From an uncultured archaeon (lineage in GTDB: Archaea > Nanobdellota > Nanobdellia > Pacearchaeales > GW2011-AR1), in the NCBI GenBank assembly GCA_903873955.1, contig CAIQQL010000122.1:1-9379 (forward strand): a DNA stretch of 9,379 bases, given 5' to 3'. The notes under the pieces were generated by a model. That model ran no database searches, was not told where the DNA came from, and saw nothing but the letters and a program-made list of their open reading frames with translations. Shown here one piece after another: positions 1 through 5,352 of the stretch. A program made the translations under genes and the position numbers. The first letter of the stretch is position 1. Every line of letters begins with the position of its first letter.

Positions 1-119
1 ATGTAGAAAAAGCGGCAGAAGGTAAGCTCTCAGTAACTGAACTGGAAGAGGCACTGGATCAGTTGGCAAAATCAGGAGATGTATTTAGGCCAAAAAAGGG
101 ATATATCCAAAAGACGTAA
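1..119 (+). CDS. C-terminal end of a winged-helix replication protein (MCM- or RPA-like), 5' truncated
   Basis: An open frame enters from the left edge (first full codon at position 3) and ends at TAA 117-119, giving 38 residues of a C-terminus. The visible part alternates a charged helix (VTELEEALDQLAKSGDVF) with the ending RPKKGYIQKT. This is the helix plus wing pattern (L-x-x-L-x-x-x-G-x-h-F/Y-x-P-x-x-G-h) that closes winged-helix domains of archaeal MCM helicases and RPA-like proteins. The downstream gene ends with a very similar pattern. From so short a tail MCM cannot be separated from an RPA-family protein; I lean slightly to MCM. The next gene begins 43 bp downstream with its own TATA box. 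Confidence 0.6.
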   Translation, partial: VEKAAEGKLSVTELEEALDQLAKSGDVFRPKKGYIQKT

Positions 120-135
120 ACGGAAACATAAAAGC

Positions 136-141
136 TTATAA
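136..141 (+). promoter_or_regulatory. TATA box of the RPA-like gene
   Basis: TTATAA lies within GCTTATAAGT and its first base is 27 nt upstream of the ATG at 163. Archaeal TBP sites lie about 25-27 nt before the transcription start, so this predicts a leaderless mRNA. Confidence 0.6.
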
Positions 142-162
142 GTATCGAAACTAAAAAAGAGT

Positions 163-777
163 ATGGCTGAACCAGCATTAAAAAGGAATATTGCATACAA
201 AATGAGGTTAGGGACAATTCTGTCAGGAAAACCGATCATGGAAGCCGAAAAGCTTAAAAGTTTAGAGGTCAACGGCAGGCCCGTCGTTAGAGCAAACGTC
301 ATCGCGAATGTTATCGATAAGTTTATCCAGGAAGGGGAAAGGAAATTTGGATCCGTGACCTTGGATGATGGAAGCGGACAACTGAAAATCAAAGTCTTCG
401 GAGATGATGTAGACAGGTTCAATGAACTAAACCAGGGAGACACCCTTATGATCATAGGGCTTCTGCGAAGTTGGAATAATGAGGTATATATAACTCCGGA
501 GATCATCAAGAAAAAAGATCCATCATTTCTGCTTGTACGAAAACTAGAGGTGGAGTCTGAACAGCCAAAGGGAAGGGAAGCAAGTGAGTTGCTCGCTCTT
601 AAAGACAAGATTATGGGTATGGTCAAGGAAGCTGAACAGAATGGGGGCATTGATATTGAGAAGATAATCTTGGACTCAAATGAACCGGCAGAGCTGATCA
701 ACAACGAGATAAAAAAGCTGTTGGAAGATGGCGCAGTCTACGAGCCTCGCCCGGGAAAGCTACGTTATTTAGGATAA
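163..777 (+). CDS. RPA-like single-stranded DNA-binding protein, OB fold plus winged helix
   Basis: This 204-aa protein is probably a replication protein A subunit (RPA32/Rfa2-like) that coats single-stranded DNA in replication and repair. Residues about 40-115 form an OB fold: beta strands around VVRANVIANVI, then FGSVTLDDGSGQLKIKVFG, then GDTLMIIGLLRSWNNEVYI. Strand-turn-strand with DDGSG is the usual nucleic-acid-binding OB pattern. A linker leads to a C-terminal winged helix (about 145-204) ending EDGAVYEPRPGKLRYLG, the kind of partner-binding domain seen at the end of eukaryotic RPA32. The start is fixed by a TATA box 27 nt upstream; Met14 would cut the N-terminus. The gene upstream ends in a similar winged helix, so two replication proteins appear to be adjacent. 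Fold assignment is firm; the subunit name is inferred. Confidence 0.8.
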   Translation: MAEPALKRNIAYKMRLGTILSGKPIMEAEKLKSLEVNGRPVVRANVIANVIDKFIQEGERKFGSVTLDDGSGQLKIKVFGDDVDRFNELNQGDTLMIIGLLRSWNNEVYITPEIIKKKDPSFLLVRKLEVESEQPKGREASELLALKDKIMGMVKEAEQNGGIDIEKIILDSNEPAELINNEIKKLLEDGAVYEPRPGKLRYLG

Positions 778-837
778 GGTTTAGTCATTTCTCAAGTAAA
801 CCCTGCATAAAAACTGCAGAATAACCCGTAGTTAAAC

Positions 838-844
838 TTTAAAA
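838..844 (+). promoter_or_regulatory. TATA box of the aIF2-beta/DUF424 operon
   Basis: TTTAAAA is followed by the ATG at 866, 27 nt from TTAAAA. The spacing matches the other promoters in the window and predicts a leaderless transcript covering aIF2-beta and DUF424. Confidence 0.55.
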
Positions 845-865
845 GCCTCTGAACGTAACATAACC

Positions 866-1276
866 ATGGAATCATACGAACAGCTGTTGAACAAAGCATA
901 CGAGAAAGTGAAAGTCGTCAATACCAACTCAGAACGATTTGAGATTCCCAAAGCAATAGGACAAGTTGCGGGGAAGAATACGATTCTTACCAACATTGAG
1001 GAGATAGCAAATTACCTGCGAAGACCCATAGAACACCTTGCAAAATTCCTGCAGAAAGAACTGGCCACATCAGGCAAGATTGATAACGGCCGCCTAATCC
1101 TGAACACCAAGTTAAATTCGGGCAAGGTCAATGAGAAGATTGCCCAGTACACCAAAGAGTTTGTTCTTTGCAATGAGTGTAAAAAACCAGATACGGAGAT
1201 AGTAGTAGAGAAAGGAGTCAAATATAAGCACTGCCTTGCCTGCGGAGCAAAGTCTCCTATTAGAGGCATTATTTAA
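866..1276 (+). CDS. Translation initiation factor aIF2 subunit beta
   Basis: This is the beta subunit of the heterotrimeric archaeal aIF2, which carries Met-tRNAi to the small ribosomal subunit. Its 136 aa are the normal length for the archaeal factor. The N-terminal helix (YEQLLNKAYEKV) is the segment that in known structures docks on the gamma subunit. The central alpha-beta domain contains the family signature ERFEIPKA, NTILTNIEEIANYLRRP and HLAKFLQKELAT. The C-terminal zinc ribbon has all four ligands: Cys102 and Cys105 (CNEC) and Cys123 and Cys126 (CLAC). The protein ends SPIRGII, typical for the family. DUF424 begins 2 nt after the stop and is presumably co-transcribed. The start is supported by a TATA box 27 nt upstream. 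Confidence 0.95.
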   Translation: MESYEQLLNKAYEKVKVVNTNSERFEIPKAIGQVAGKNTILTNIEEIANYLRRPIEHLAKFLQKELATSGKIDNGRLILNTKLNSGKVNEKIAQYTKEFVLCNECKKPDTEIVVEKGVKYKHCLACGAKSPIRGII

Positions 1277-1278
1277 CC

Positions 1279-1572
1279 ATGTTCGTTAAAGTCCACAAGT
1301 CTTACCGATGCATCGTAGCGATATGCGATGAGGAGATACTGGGGAAACAGTTTGAGGAAGGGCAACGTCAACTCCAGGTGAGGGAAAACTTTTTCAAGGA
1401 CAAACAGGCAAACAAAGAGGAGATTATAGGAGTGATTGAAAGATATGCACGAGAAGATGCTACGTTTAATATCGCTGGCAAGGAATCAGTGGATATTGCC
1501 TTGGAGATAGGACTCATAAAAAAAGAGCAGCCTCTTTCTATACAAGGTATCCCCTACGTGCTTGTTTTCTGA
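1279..1572 (+). CDS. DUF424 family protein
   Basis: A 97-aa protein matching the archaeal DUF424 family. The family pattern is visible: N-terminal MFVKVHKS, then a strand and helix with ICDEEILGKQFEEG (residues 15-28), then FNIAGKESVDIALEIGLI (63-80), and a final strand SIQGIPYVLVF. Members are small cytosolic archaeal proteins of unknown biochemical role. It starts 2 nt after the aIF2-beta stop and has no TATA box, so it is almost certainly the second gene of that operon; a GAGG at 1262-1265 sits rather far (13 nt) from the ATG. The tight linkage suggests a role in translation, but that rests on context only. Confidence 0.85.
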   Translation: MFVKVHKSYRCIVAICDEEILGKQFEEGQRQLQVRENFFKDKQANKEEIIGVIERYAREDATFNIAGKESVDIALEIGLIKKEQPLSIQGIPYVLVF

Positions 1573-1582
1573 AAAGGTACAC

Positions 1583-1588
1583 TTATAA
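1583..1588 (+). promoter_or_regulatory. TATA box of the KH-protein/DUF4389 operon
   Basis: TTATAA within ACTTATAAAC begins 28 nt before ATG 1611. The site lies in the 38-bp gap after DUF424, so the KH gene has its own promoter and need not depend on read-through. Confidence 0.6.
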
Positions 1589-1610
1589 ACTAAAAATCGC
1601 TTATAACAAA

Positions 1611-2198
1611 ATGGAAAGTTTGATGTTTGAGAAGATGCGAGAGATACGCAAAGAAAGGCTGGCTTTAGAGAAAGCTCTGGAAGTCAAGATCACTTTACGA
1701 GGCAGGCAGGTGATTATGGAAGGAGATTCATTCAAGGAATTTGAGGCGAAAAGGGTTCTTGAAGCGATACAGTTTGGATTCTCGGCTAAAAAGGCATTGA
1801 TGTTGCTTGATGAAGACATGATCTTTAGACCGCTCATGATGAAGAATTTTACCAGAAGGAAGAACATGTACGATGTTCGCTCGCGTATCATTGGAAAAGA
1901 AGGAAAGACGAAAAGGACCATTGAGGAGATTACAGGCTGTTTCCTGGTGATTCGCGAGGATAATCAGGTCGGAGTCATTGGAAATGCAGAAGTCATCGAT
2001 GAGGCTACCACTGCGATTACCAATATAATCAAAGGTTCAAAACATGCTAATGCATATAACTTCTTGGAAAGAATGAACTCGCGCAAGAAAAAGCTTGGCA
2101 AGGATTTAGGATTGAAGGAAGACGAAAAATCGGAAGAGGACAAGGCAGAATTAGATGAGAAAGATGAGGATATGGATGAAGAGGAAGAAAGCTTATGA
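1611..2198 (+). CDS. KH-domain RNA-binding protein, Pno1/Dim2-like ribosome assembly factor
   Basis: A 195-aa archaeal relative of Pno1/Dim2, a factor that binds the 3' end of small-subunit rRNA during 30S maturation. The first KH-like unit spans about residues 20-85 (VKITLRGRQVIMEGDSF, then AIQFGFSAKKALMLLDED). The second has the RNA-binding loop GKEG (95-98) in IIGKEGKTKRTIEEITGC, then IGNAEVIDEATTAITNIIKG and GSKHANAYNFLERM, the family's closing motif. The C-terminal 25-30 residues are almost purely Glu, Asp and Lys, longer and more acidic than the compact archaeal form. ATG 1611 fits the TATA spacing (28 nt); Met5 is less likely. Archaeal homologues often sit beside aIF1A and the RIO1 kinase; here the neighbour is aIF2-beta. 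The stop overlaps the next start (ATGA). Confidence 0.88.
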   Translation: MESLMFEKMREIRKERLALEKALEVKITLRGRQVIMEGDSFKEFEAKRVLEAIQFGFSAKKALMLLDEDMIFRPLMMKNFTRRKNMYDVRSRIIGKEGKTKRTIEEITGCFLVIREDNQVGVIGNAEVIDEATTAITNIIKGSKHANAYNFLERMNSRKKKLGKDLGLKEDEKSEEDKAELDEKDEDMDEEEESL

Positions 2199-2485
2199 AA
2201 GAAGGGAAGACGGTCAGGCAAAGAAAAGGAGAGGAGATCTTTTTCAGGATCATCGTTTTAATCGTCAATTGGATAATATTCTACTTTTGGTCCATCTTGA
2301 TAGGGATACTTCTCCTGATCAACCTTATCATTGTGATATTTACGCAAAAAACAAATAAAGACATTGGAGATTTTGCTCAGGTGTGGGTCTCAGAGCTTAC
2401 CAAAACCGTAGGATATGTGTTTTTTGTCTCAGATGAAAAACCTTTCCCCTTCTCAGACTCAGGGAATAGAAACAAAAAAGGATAG
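2195..2485 (+). CDS. DUF4389-family small membrane protein
   Basis: A 96-aa protein that starts in an ATGA overlap with the KH gene, so the two are translationally coupled; GAGG at 2181-2184 could serve as ribosome-binding site. A basic N-terminus (KTVRQRKGEE) precedes a long hydrophobic stretch at about residues 16-50, enough for one long or two short membrane helices. The C-terminal part, after an amphipathic helix, ends in DEKPFPFSDSG (80-90). The E-K/R-P-F-P-F-S-D motif and this layout match DUF4389, a family I know mainly from bacteria. Function is unknown. Its coupling to a ribosome assembly factor is odd for a membrane protein and may only reflect compact gene packing. Family match is fairly confident; topology is inferred. 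Confidence 0.75.
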   Translation: MKEGKTVRQRKGEEIFFRIIVLIVNWIIFYFWSILIGILLLINLIIVIFTQKTNKDIGDFAQVWVSELTKTVGYVFFVSDEKPFPFSDSGNRNKKG

Positions 2486-2528
2486 GAAATTAAAGTAGGA
2501 AGAGTAAAAGTTTTCCGATATAGTAATC

Positions 2529-2537
2529 TTTAAATAA
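2529..2537 (+). promoter_or_regulatory. TATA box of tRNA-Asn
   Basis: TTTAAATAA. From TTAAAT, 27 nt downstream is about 2557, so the primary transcript would carry only about 3 extra bases before the mature tRNA 5' end at 2560. Confidence 0.55.
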
Positions 2538-2559
2538 CAAATCTCTCTCCCCTTCTCAA

Positions 2560-2632
2560 GTCCCCTTAGCTCAGCCGGTAGAGCACGAGACTGTTAATCT
2601 TGGGGTCGGAGGTTCGAGTCCTCCAGGGGACG
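2560..2632 (+). tRNA. tRNA-Asn (anticodon GUU)
   Basis: The full cloverleaf can be drawn: acceptor GTCCCCT/AGGGGAC (7 bp, no mismatch), D stem GCTC/GAGC with loop AGCCGGTA, and anticodon stem CGAGA/TCTTG (one G-U). The loop CTGTTAA gives anticodon GTT; the variable loop is 5 nt, and the T arm is GGAGG-TTCGAGT-CCTCC. The discriminator base is G73 at 2632, as expected for Asn. There is no intron, and CCA is not encoded (GTC follows), so the tRNA needs CCA-adding enzyme. Length is 73 nt. The gatA fragment at the right edge may be relevant: many archaea make Asn-tRNA by amidating Asp-tRNA(Asn), though this window alone cannot show it. Confidence 0.96.
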
Positions 2633-2646
2633 GTCATTTCTAGAGT

Positions 2647-2871
2647 CTACCGTGTAAGAACATATCCCAGGATTCCACCCAGGATAAGCAGGATCACTAG
2701 AGTAAGGATGGTCCAGCGGAACCTGCGTTCCTTTTTTTCACGTTGTTTACGTTCATTTGCTTGTGCATAAGCCCGTTCAATCTCTTCCTTTTTTTCATCG
2801 CTTATCTTAGATTGAGTTGCAGAGTCGTGCCTAAAAGTCTTTAGACCTCCAGTTTCTACAAATTCTGCCAT
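2647..2871 (-). CDS. Small tail-anchored membrane protein, 74 aa, unknown
   Basis: I do not recognise this family. Residues 1-25 are polar (MAEFVETGGLKTFRHDS). Residues 26-52 form a highly charged helix (DEKKEEIERAYAQANERKQ, then REKKERRFR), possibly a coiled coil. Residues 53-72 are one hydrophobic segment rich in Leu, Ile and Gly (WTILTLVILLILGGILGYVL), and two polar residues end the protein. There is no signal peptide, so the likely topology is tail-anchored with the charged domain in the cytosol; the arginine-rich flank before the helix agrees. The size is near that of Sec61-beta/SecG, but I see none of that family's motifs. It is divergent from the HIT gene with its own TATA box 28 nt from the ATG, which supports it as a real gene. 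Confidence 0.7.
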   Translation of the reverse strand: MAEFVETGGLKTFRHDSATQSKISDEKKEEIERAYAQANERKQREKKERRFRWTILTLVILLILGGILGYVLTR

Positions 2872-2893
2872 TCTTAAAAAAGAGAGACTGGAA

Positions 2894-2899
2894 TTATAA
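2894..2899 (-). promoter_or_regulatory. TATA box of the tail-anchored protein gene
   Basis: Read on the minus strand, CTTTATAATT contains TTATAA beginning 28 nt before the ATG at 2871. The HIT promoter faces the other way within the same 85-bp spacer. Confidence 0.55.
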
Positions 2900-2930
2900 A
2901 GATTACGAAAATAGGACGTACGTGAAGTTT

Positions 2931-2936
2931 TTATAG
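2931..2936 (+). promoter_or_regulatory. TATA box of the HIT gene
   Basis: TTATAG within GTTTTTATAG begins 26 nt before ATG 2957. A GAGGAG sits at 2950-2955, directly against the start codon, too close to act as a normal Shine-Dalgarno. Confidence 0.5.
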
Positions 2937-2956
2937 AAGAGGAGTCTAAGAGGAGT

Positions 2957-3352
2957 ATGTCTTCATCACTCCCTAAACCAGTCCCTAGAGCGATGATCTA
3001 TGAAGATAACAGGTTATATGCCTGTCTTGCGAAATACCCCTTGGTCAAGGGACATACGGTCATTGTATGGAAAAGGAAGGCAAGAGACTTGCACGTGCTT
3101 TCGAAAAGAGAGTATGAATACCTTATGGATAAGGTTGATGTCATCAGAAATGCCATGCTTGAAGCACTGGGCATAGATAAAGTGTATCTAGTCTATATGG
3201 ACGAGACACATCAGGTGCATTGGCACCTTATTCCAAGATACAATAAAAAAGGGTTTGCGCTGTTTGAAAAGAAGCCAAAGAAGACAAAGGATTTTTCTCT
3301 TGCTAAAAAAATATCTGATAAAATAACCCAAGTTGGAAACACGAAGAAATAG
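2957..3352 (+). CDS. HIT-family nucleotide hydrolase/transferase, variant triad
   Basis: A 131-aa HIT-domain protein; the family hydrolyses or transfers nucleotidyl groups from dinucleoside polyphosphates or AMP conjugates through a histidine intermediate. The N-terminal strand pair (RAMIYEDNRLYACLAKYPL, then GHTVIVWKR) is the standard HIT start, including the P-x-x-x-G-H-x-x-V element. The active-site strand is ETHQVHWHLIPRY (residues 83-95). The canonical H-h-H-h-H-h-h here reads Q86-V-H88-W-H90-L-I: the first His is Gln, while the nucleophilic middle His88 and the third His90 remain. An extra His85 lies just before it. The C-terminus (99-131) is Lys-rich. The sequence resembles the HVHWHLIPRYN subgroup. 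Substrate cannot be told. Confidence 0.88.
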   Translation: MSSSLPKPVPRAMIYEDNRLYACLAKYPLVKGHTVIVWKRKARDLHVLSKREYEYLMDKVDVIRNAMLEALGIDKVYLVYMDETHQVHWHLIPRYNKKGFALFEKKPKKTKDFSLAKKISDKITQVGNTKK

Positions 3353-3419
3353 GACAGCTCAAAATAGGGTCCATGAGGCAGGAATAAAGAGCTTTACGTC
3401 GTTAGATAACCATGAATTT

Positions 3420-3425
3420 TTATAC
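3420..3425 (+). promoter_or_regulatory. TATA box of mnmA, favours start at 3446
   Basis: TTATAC begins 26 nt before ATG 3446 but only 20 nt before the in-frame GTG at 3440. With every other spacing in the window at 26-29 nt, transcription should begin near 3446 and leave GTG 3440 outside the mRNA. Confidence 0.55.
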
Positions 3426-3445
3426 TCTAAAAGACAATTGTGGAC

Positions 3446-4552
3446 ATGAAAACACAGAAGGGACATAAGAAAGTGCTTCTCGGACTTTCAGGAGGAGTAG
3501 ACTCTAGCGTGGCGGCATTGATACTTAAGAGACAGGGGTACGAGGTCATTGGCGCATTTATGAAAAATTACTCCGATACAAAAAATGAGTTTACAGGTGA
3601 ATGTGCTTGGCGTGAAGACCGTAGAATGGCACTTCGCATAGCACTAAAATTGCATATAAGGTTCATTACCCTAGACTTTGAAGAGAAATACAAAAAGAAC
3701 GTTCTCGAACCCATGTTCAAGGACTATGCAAAAGGCAAAACACCCAACCCCGATATTCTCTGCAACGCAGTTATTAAATTTCCTTTGCTTTGGAAATCGG
3801 CAAAGGAATTAGGATTAGACTATATTGCAACAGGTCATTATGCACGTCTAAAAGAGGACAAAGAAGGATTCCATCTCCTTGCCGGAAAAGACGAAACTAA
3901 GGACCAGTCATATTTCTTAACTGATCTGACACAAGAGGACCTAAAACATACGCTCTTCCCCCTAGGGAGCTACACCAAAAAACAGATACGGAAGATTGCT
4001 AAAAAGCAAGGTTTTCCCAATTGGGAAAGGATTGGTTCGAGAGGAATTTGTTTTGTTGGAAAAACAGATATGCGGGAATTTTTAAAGAAAAAGATAAAAG
4101 AAAAAAAAGGGAAGGTAATATCTCCTGAAGGAAAACTGCTAGGCACACATCCAGGAGTGATGTATTATACGATTGGGCAAAAGGCAGGAGATGGAAATGG
4201 GATAATCCTGAATAAACCAAAACAGTTTGCACAAAAAAGATTCTACATTGCAGAAAAACGTCAAGGAAATGTCCTGGTAGCCGCCCCTGAAGGCCATCCT
4301 GCCCTGCTGACGAAGAGCGTCATTCTGAAAAGATTGCACCTGATCAACCCAAGAACAAGTTGGGAAGGCAGCAAAATCAGAGGGAGATTTCGCCATTTAG
4401 GGGTCTTTTGTGAGGGTGCATTGAAAAGAGAAGGAAAGAAATGGCAATTTATTTTTGACACCCCCCAAAAAGGAATTGCTGAGGGGCAAACTCTGGCAAT
4501 TTACAAAAAAGAGATTCTGATGGGTGGTGGAGAGATTGAAAAAACAAATTAA
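3446..4552 (+). CDS. mnmA: tRNA-specific 2-thiouridylase MnmA
   Basis: MnmA puts sulfur on C2 of the wobble uridine (U34) of Lys, Glu and Gln tRNAs, using ATP and a persulfide donor. At 368 aa it has the bacterial length and domain order. The N-terminal PP-loop is LSGGVDSS (14-21). The first catalytic cysteine sits in NPDILCNAVIKF (Cys106), and the second in SRGICFVGK (Cys202). The tRNA-contact motif YIATGHYARL and the DQSYFL motif (153-158) are present. The central domain has MYYTIGQKAGDG, and the C-terminal beta barrel includes GRFRHLG and IAEGQTLAIYK. All residues needed for thiolation are visible, so the enzyme should be active. I chose ATG 3446 because the TATA box lies 26 nt upstream; GTG 3440 adds two residues. 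MnmA is chiefly bacterial, so transfer is likely. Confidence 0.95.
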   Translation: MKTQKGHKKVLLGLSGGVDSSVAALILKRQGYEVIGAFMKNYSDTKNEFTGECAWREDRRMALRIALKLHIRFITLDFEEKYKKNVLEPMFKDYAKGKTPNPDILCNAVIKFPLLWKSAKELGLDYIATGHYARLKEDKEGFHLLAGKDETKDQSYFLTDLTQEDLKHTLFPLGSYTKKQIRKIAKKQGFPNWERIGSRGICFVGKTDMREFLKKKIKEKKGKVISPEGKLLGTHPGVMYYTIGQKAGDGNGIILNKPKQFAQKRFYIAEKRQGNVLVAAPEGHPALLTKSVILKRLHLINPRTSWEGSKIRGRFRHLGVFCEGALKREGKKWQFIFDTPQKGIAEGQTLAIYKKEILMGGGEIEKTN

Positions 4553-4563
4553 ACCATATCTTT

Positions 4564-4569
4564 TTATAC
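4564..4569 (+). promoter_or_regulatory. TATA box of the nitroreductase gene
   Basis: TTATAC within TTTTTATACT begins 27 nt before ATG 4591, inside the 38-bp gap after mnmA. The preceding CTTTTT run could also help terminate mnmA transcription. Confidence 0.55.
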
Positions 4570-4590
4570 TTTAGAAGGCGTATTGAGAAT

Positions 4591-5166
4591 ATGCAATTCG
4601 ATGATGTTGTTAAGAACAGGAAATCAGCCCATTCGTTCAATAAAAAAAAGGTGCATTGGGAAAAGATATTAGAGGCGATAGATGCTGCAAATCAAGGACC
4701 ATTTGCGAACAACCTAAACAACCTGAGGTTTCTTATTGTTGAAGAAGAAGAGATGATAAAAAAGATTGCCGAGGCGGCTGATCAGCTATGGATTAACGAG
4801 GCTTCTGCAGTCATTCTAGTATGTTCAGATGATAAGGAGCTGGAGAGCATGTTCGATGAGAGAGGGAGAGTATATTCCCGTCAACAGTCAGGAGCCGCGA
4901 TAATCACTCTCATCTTTAAGCTTACAGATTTAGGAGTTTCCTCTGAATGGGTTGGCGCGTATGATGATGATCAGTTAAGATACCACCTAAGAATCCCTAA
5001 AGAAAAACAGATAGAGGCTATTATTCCAATAGGGTATGAAAAAGAGAAGAGACCGAAAAAGAAGAAGAAAGAGCTTGTAAACACGTTATACTGGGAGCAA
5101 TGGAACAACAACCGAAGACCTGAGTTGCTTAAAGAGCCTAAAGATCCATATTCAATAGCAAAATAA
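4591..5166 (+). CDS. Nitroreductase-family FMN oxidoreductase
   Basis: A 191-aa member of the FMN-dependent nitroreductase superfamily, homodimeric enzymes that reduce diverse substrates with NAD(P)H; the physiological substrate is unknown. The N-terminal FMN-phosphate motif is VKNRKSAHSF (7-16), a variant of the usual R-R-S-x-R-x-F. It is followed by GPFANNLNNLRFLIVEEE, corresponding to the P-S-x-x-N-x-Q-P-W-x-F segment. The dimer helix and second FMN site are QQSGAAIITLIFKLTDLGVSS (98-118) and EWVGAYDDDQLRYHLRIP. IEAIIPIGYE (141-150) is the family's closing strand. A Lys-rich patch (KRPKKKKK, 153-160) and a C-terminal extension rich in Trp, Asn and Arg follow. The enzyme is small for the family. 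The gene has its own TATA box. Confidence 0.9.
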   Translation: MQFDDVVKNRKSAHSFNKKKVHWEKILEAIDAANQGPFANNLNNLRFLIVEEEEMIKKIAEAADQLWINEASAVILVCSDDKELESMFDERGRVYSRQQSGAAIITLIFKLTDLGVSSEWVGAYDDDQLRYHLRIPKEKQIEAIIPIGYEKEKRPKKKKKELVNTLYWEQWNNNRRPELLKEPKDPYSIAK

Positions 5167-5170
5167 GAAA

Positions 5171-5188
5171 AAAAGTAAAAAATTACTT
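5171..5188 (-). terminator. Possible terminator for the 42-aa gene
   Basis: AAGTAA (5173-5178) and TTACTT (5183-5188) form a 6-bp inverted repeat around four A/T bases and overlap the stop of the small gene. Read on the minus strand the hairpin runs into TTTTTCTTATTT, a T-tract of the kind archaeal RNA polymerase stops on. The stem is weak and AT-rich. Confidence 0.35.
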
Positions 5189-5311
5189 AACCATATTTAT
5201 AGGAATAGCTTTTCTGACTACTTTCCCAAATCTCTTTTGGGCAGCAATCTTCTTTATCCCTCTTTGCCGAAGCTTCTTATTGCTTGAAACTAAACCTTTC
5301 TTGTATTTCAT
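5183..5311 (-). CDS. Small highly basic protein, 42 aa, unknown
   Basis: ATG at 5311-5309 opens a 42-codon frame to TAA at 5185-5183. The protein begins MKYKKGLVSSNKKLRQRG and ends VVRKAIPINMVK. It has 11 Lys and 4 Arg and no Asp or Glu, so it should bind nucleic acid or ribosomes. I recognise no family. Support for a real gene: a TATA-like TTTAAATA on the minus strand at the same distance from the ATG as elsewhere in the window (28-29 nt), a T-tract after the stop, and the lack of any other gene here. Stand-alone translation of 42 codons without a stop is not in itself remarkable, so the promoter and composition carry the case. It could also be part of a small RNA. Confidence 0.5.
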   Translation of the reverse strand: MKYKKGLVSSNKKLRQRGIKKIAAQKRFGKVVRKAIPINMVK

Positions 5312-5332
5312 AAAATAGGACATATTTTAGGG

Positions 5333-5340
5333 TATTTAAA
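5333..5340 (-). promoter_or_regulatory. TATA box of the 42-aa gene
   Basis: Minus-strand TTTAAATA begins 29 nt (TTAAAT: 28 nt) before the ATG at 5311. It occupies the short spacer after the methyltransferase stop (5353). Confidence 0.45.
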
Positions 5341-5352
5341 CTTGTAGGTAAG

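Noticed and set aside
72..704. Long open frame (210 codons) on the minus strand
   Set aside because: Fully antisense to the RPA-like gene, Ser/Leu/Phe-rich without domains, a typical shadow of an AT-rich coding strand; no TATA box at the expected spacing was seen.
803..819. CTGCA/TGCAG inverted repeat after the RPA-like gene
   Set aside because: Only 5 bp with a 7-nt loop and no T-tract; too weak to call a terminator.
3356..3394. AGCTC/GAGCT pairing in the HIT-mnmA gap
   Set aside because: Five base pairs separated by nearly 30 nt, expected by chance.
3440..3445. GTG start for mnmA giving two extra residues
   Set aside because: The TATA box is only 20 nt upstream of GTG but 26 nt upstream of ATG 3446, matching other genes here.
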